DNA of 7,272 nt, taken from positions 1 to 7,272 of the forward strand of contig CACGGY010000050.1 of assembly GCA_902572675.1 (NCBI GenBank), written 5' to 3'. This DNA is from an uncultured Prochlorococcus sp. GTDB lineage: Bacteria > Cyanobacteriota > Cyanobacteriia > PCC-6307 > Cyanobiaceae. The position numbers were made by a program, and so were the translations under genes. A model generated the notes under the pieces. The model did no database searches. It was given only the letters and a program-made list of their open reading frames with translations, and had not been told where the DNA came from. This document shows positions 6,545-7,272 of this stretch, in pieces; within the stretch, counting starts at the first letter, position 1; each line of letters starts with the position of its first letter.

Positions 6545-7272
6545 ATGAGAAACAAAATTTGCAAAGAACTCAATAATACAGATATTGGTAAATTAGTTAA
6601 TTTATGCGGATGGGTAGATAGAAGGAGAGATCATGGTGGTGTAATTTTTATTGATTTAAGAGACCATAGTGGATTTCTACAAATAACAATTAACCCTGAT
6701 GATGGTGCAGATCTATTTAAACAGGCAGAAACTCTAAGAAATGAAACAGTAATAATGGTTAGCGGAATTATTAACGAAAGGCCAAAAGATTCAATAAACA
6801 AAAATTTAAGTACTGGAGAGTTAGAGCTTAAAGTTAAAAATTTGCAAATTCTCAACCAAATTAAAAAAAACCTTCCGTTTCCAGTATCTATACATGATTA
6901 TGAAAATACAAAAGAGGAACTCAGATTAAAGTATAGATACCTTGATTTAAGAAGAGGTAAATTACTAGATAATTTAAAAACAAGACATAAAATTATTAAA
7001 GTTGCTAGAGAATTTCTTGATAATTTTGGATTTACAGAAGTAGAGACTCCATTACTTACAAAATCAACCCCAGAAGGCGCTCGCGATTTTCTTGTTCCTG
7101 CTCGTCTTTCGAATGGAGAGTTTTTTGCTCTTCCTCAATCCCCACAACTATTTAAACAACTTTTAATGGTGGGAGGCTTAGATAAGTATTATCAAATCGC
7201 AAAATGTTTCCGTGATGAAGACTTAAGGGCAGATAGACAGCCAGAGTTTACGCAATTAGATATTGAAATGAG
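6545..7272 (+). CDS. aspS: Aspartate-tRNA ligase (AspRS), C-terminus cut by window edge
   Basis: Class IIb synthetase that charges tRNA with aspartate. From ATG 6545 the frame stays open for 242 codons to the right edge; bacterial AspRS is near 590-600 residues, so about 60% is missing, including motif 3 and the bacterial GAD insertion. The N-terminal anticodon-binding OB fold covers about 1-110, with GWVDRRRDHGGVIFIDLRD (22-40). Class II motif 1 is around FTEVETPLL. It is followed by STPEGARDF, which binds aspartate and ATP elements, LPQSPQLFKQ (196-205) and motif 2 FRDEDLRADRQPEFTQLD (222-239). The STPEGARDFLVPAR form is the bacterial rather than the archaeal type. Whether it is strictly tRNA-Asp specific or also charges tRNA-Asn cannot be told from this part. 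It starts 55 bases after gcvT on the same strand. Confidence 0.97.
   Translation, partial: MRNKICKELNNTDIGKLVNLCGWVDRRRDHGGVIFIDLRDHSGFLQITINPDDGADLFKQAETLRNETVIMVSGIINERPKDSINKNLSTGELELKVKNLQILNQIKKNLPFPVSIHDYENTKEELRLKYRYLDLRRGKLLDNLKTRHKIIKVAREFLDNFGFTEVETPLLTKSTPEGARDFLVPARLSNGEFFALPQSPQLFKQLLMVGGLDKYYQIAKCFRDEDLRADRQPEFTQLDIEM

Noticed and set aside
6631..6855. Minus-strand open frame of 74 codons
   Set aside because: Antisense to the aspS OB-fold region, no recognisable protein.

Overview
The window is very A+T-rich and gene-dense. It looks like a piece of the core chromosome of a small-genome marine cyanobacterium, most likely a high-light-type Prochlorococcus. That placement rests on base composition, on codon use (mostly AGA for Arg, AAA, ATT and TTA), on short gaps between genes, and on general recall of the gene set. 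No search was run. All genes are house-keeping. I see no insertion sequence, phage gene, CRISPR array, toxin or defence cluster, and no new multi-gene system. No gene-free stretch reaches 300 bases; the longest gap is about 98 bases.

Left part, minus strand: reading leftward from about 2642 there is a tRNA-Val with anticodon UAC, then a small A-type (IscA/SufA/HesB-like) iron-sulfur carrier, then valS. ValS runs off the left edge after 705 codons. The tRNA and the synthetase that charges it therefore lie on the same strand, separated by one small gene.

Right part, plus strand: a 98-base divergent gap with a consensus TATAAT separates tRNA-Val from mazG. The gene mazG (nucleotide pyrophosphohydrolase) overlaps speE (polyamine aminopropyltransferase) by four bases, and speB (agmatinase-type ureohydrolase) starts one base after speE ends. 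These three probably form one transcript. SpeB would make putrescine from agmatine, and SpeE would extend it to spermidine. After 50 bases comes gcvT (T-protein of the glycine cleavage system, important in photorespiratory glycine breakdown). After another 55 bases comes aspS (aspartyl-tRNA synthetase), cut by the right edge after 242 codons.

Two starts were moved downstream of the longest open frame. The carrier begins at 2555, because the longer frame runs into the tRNA. The mazG start is placed at the ATG at 2741 rather than the TTG at 2708.
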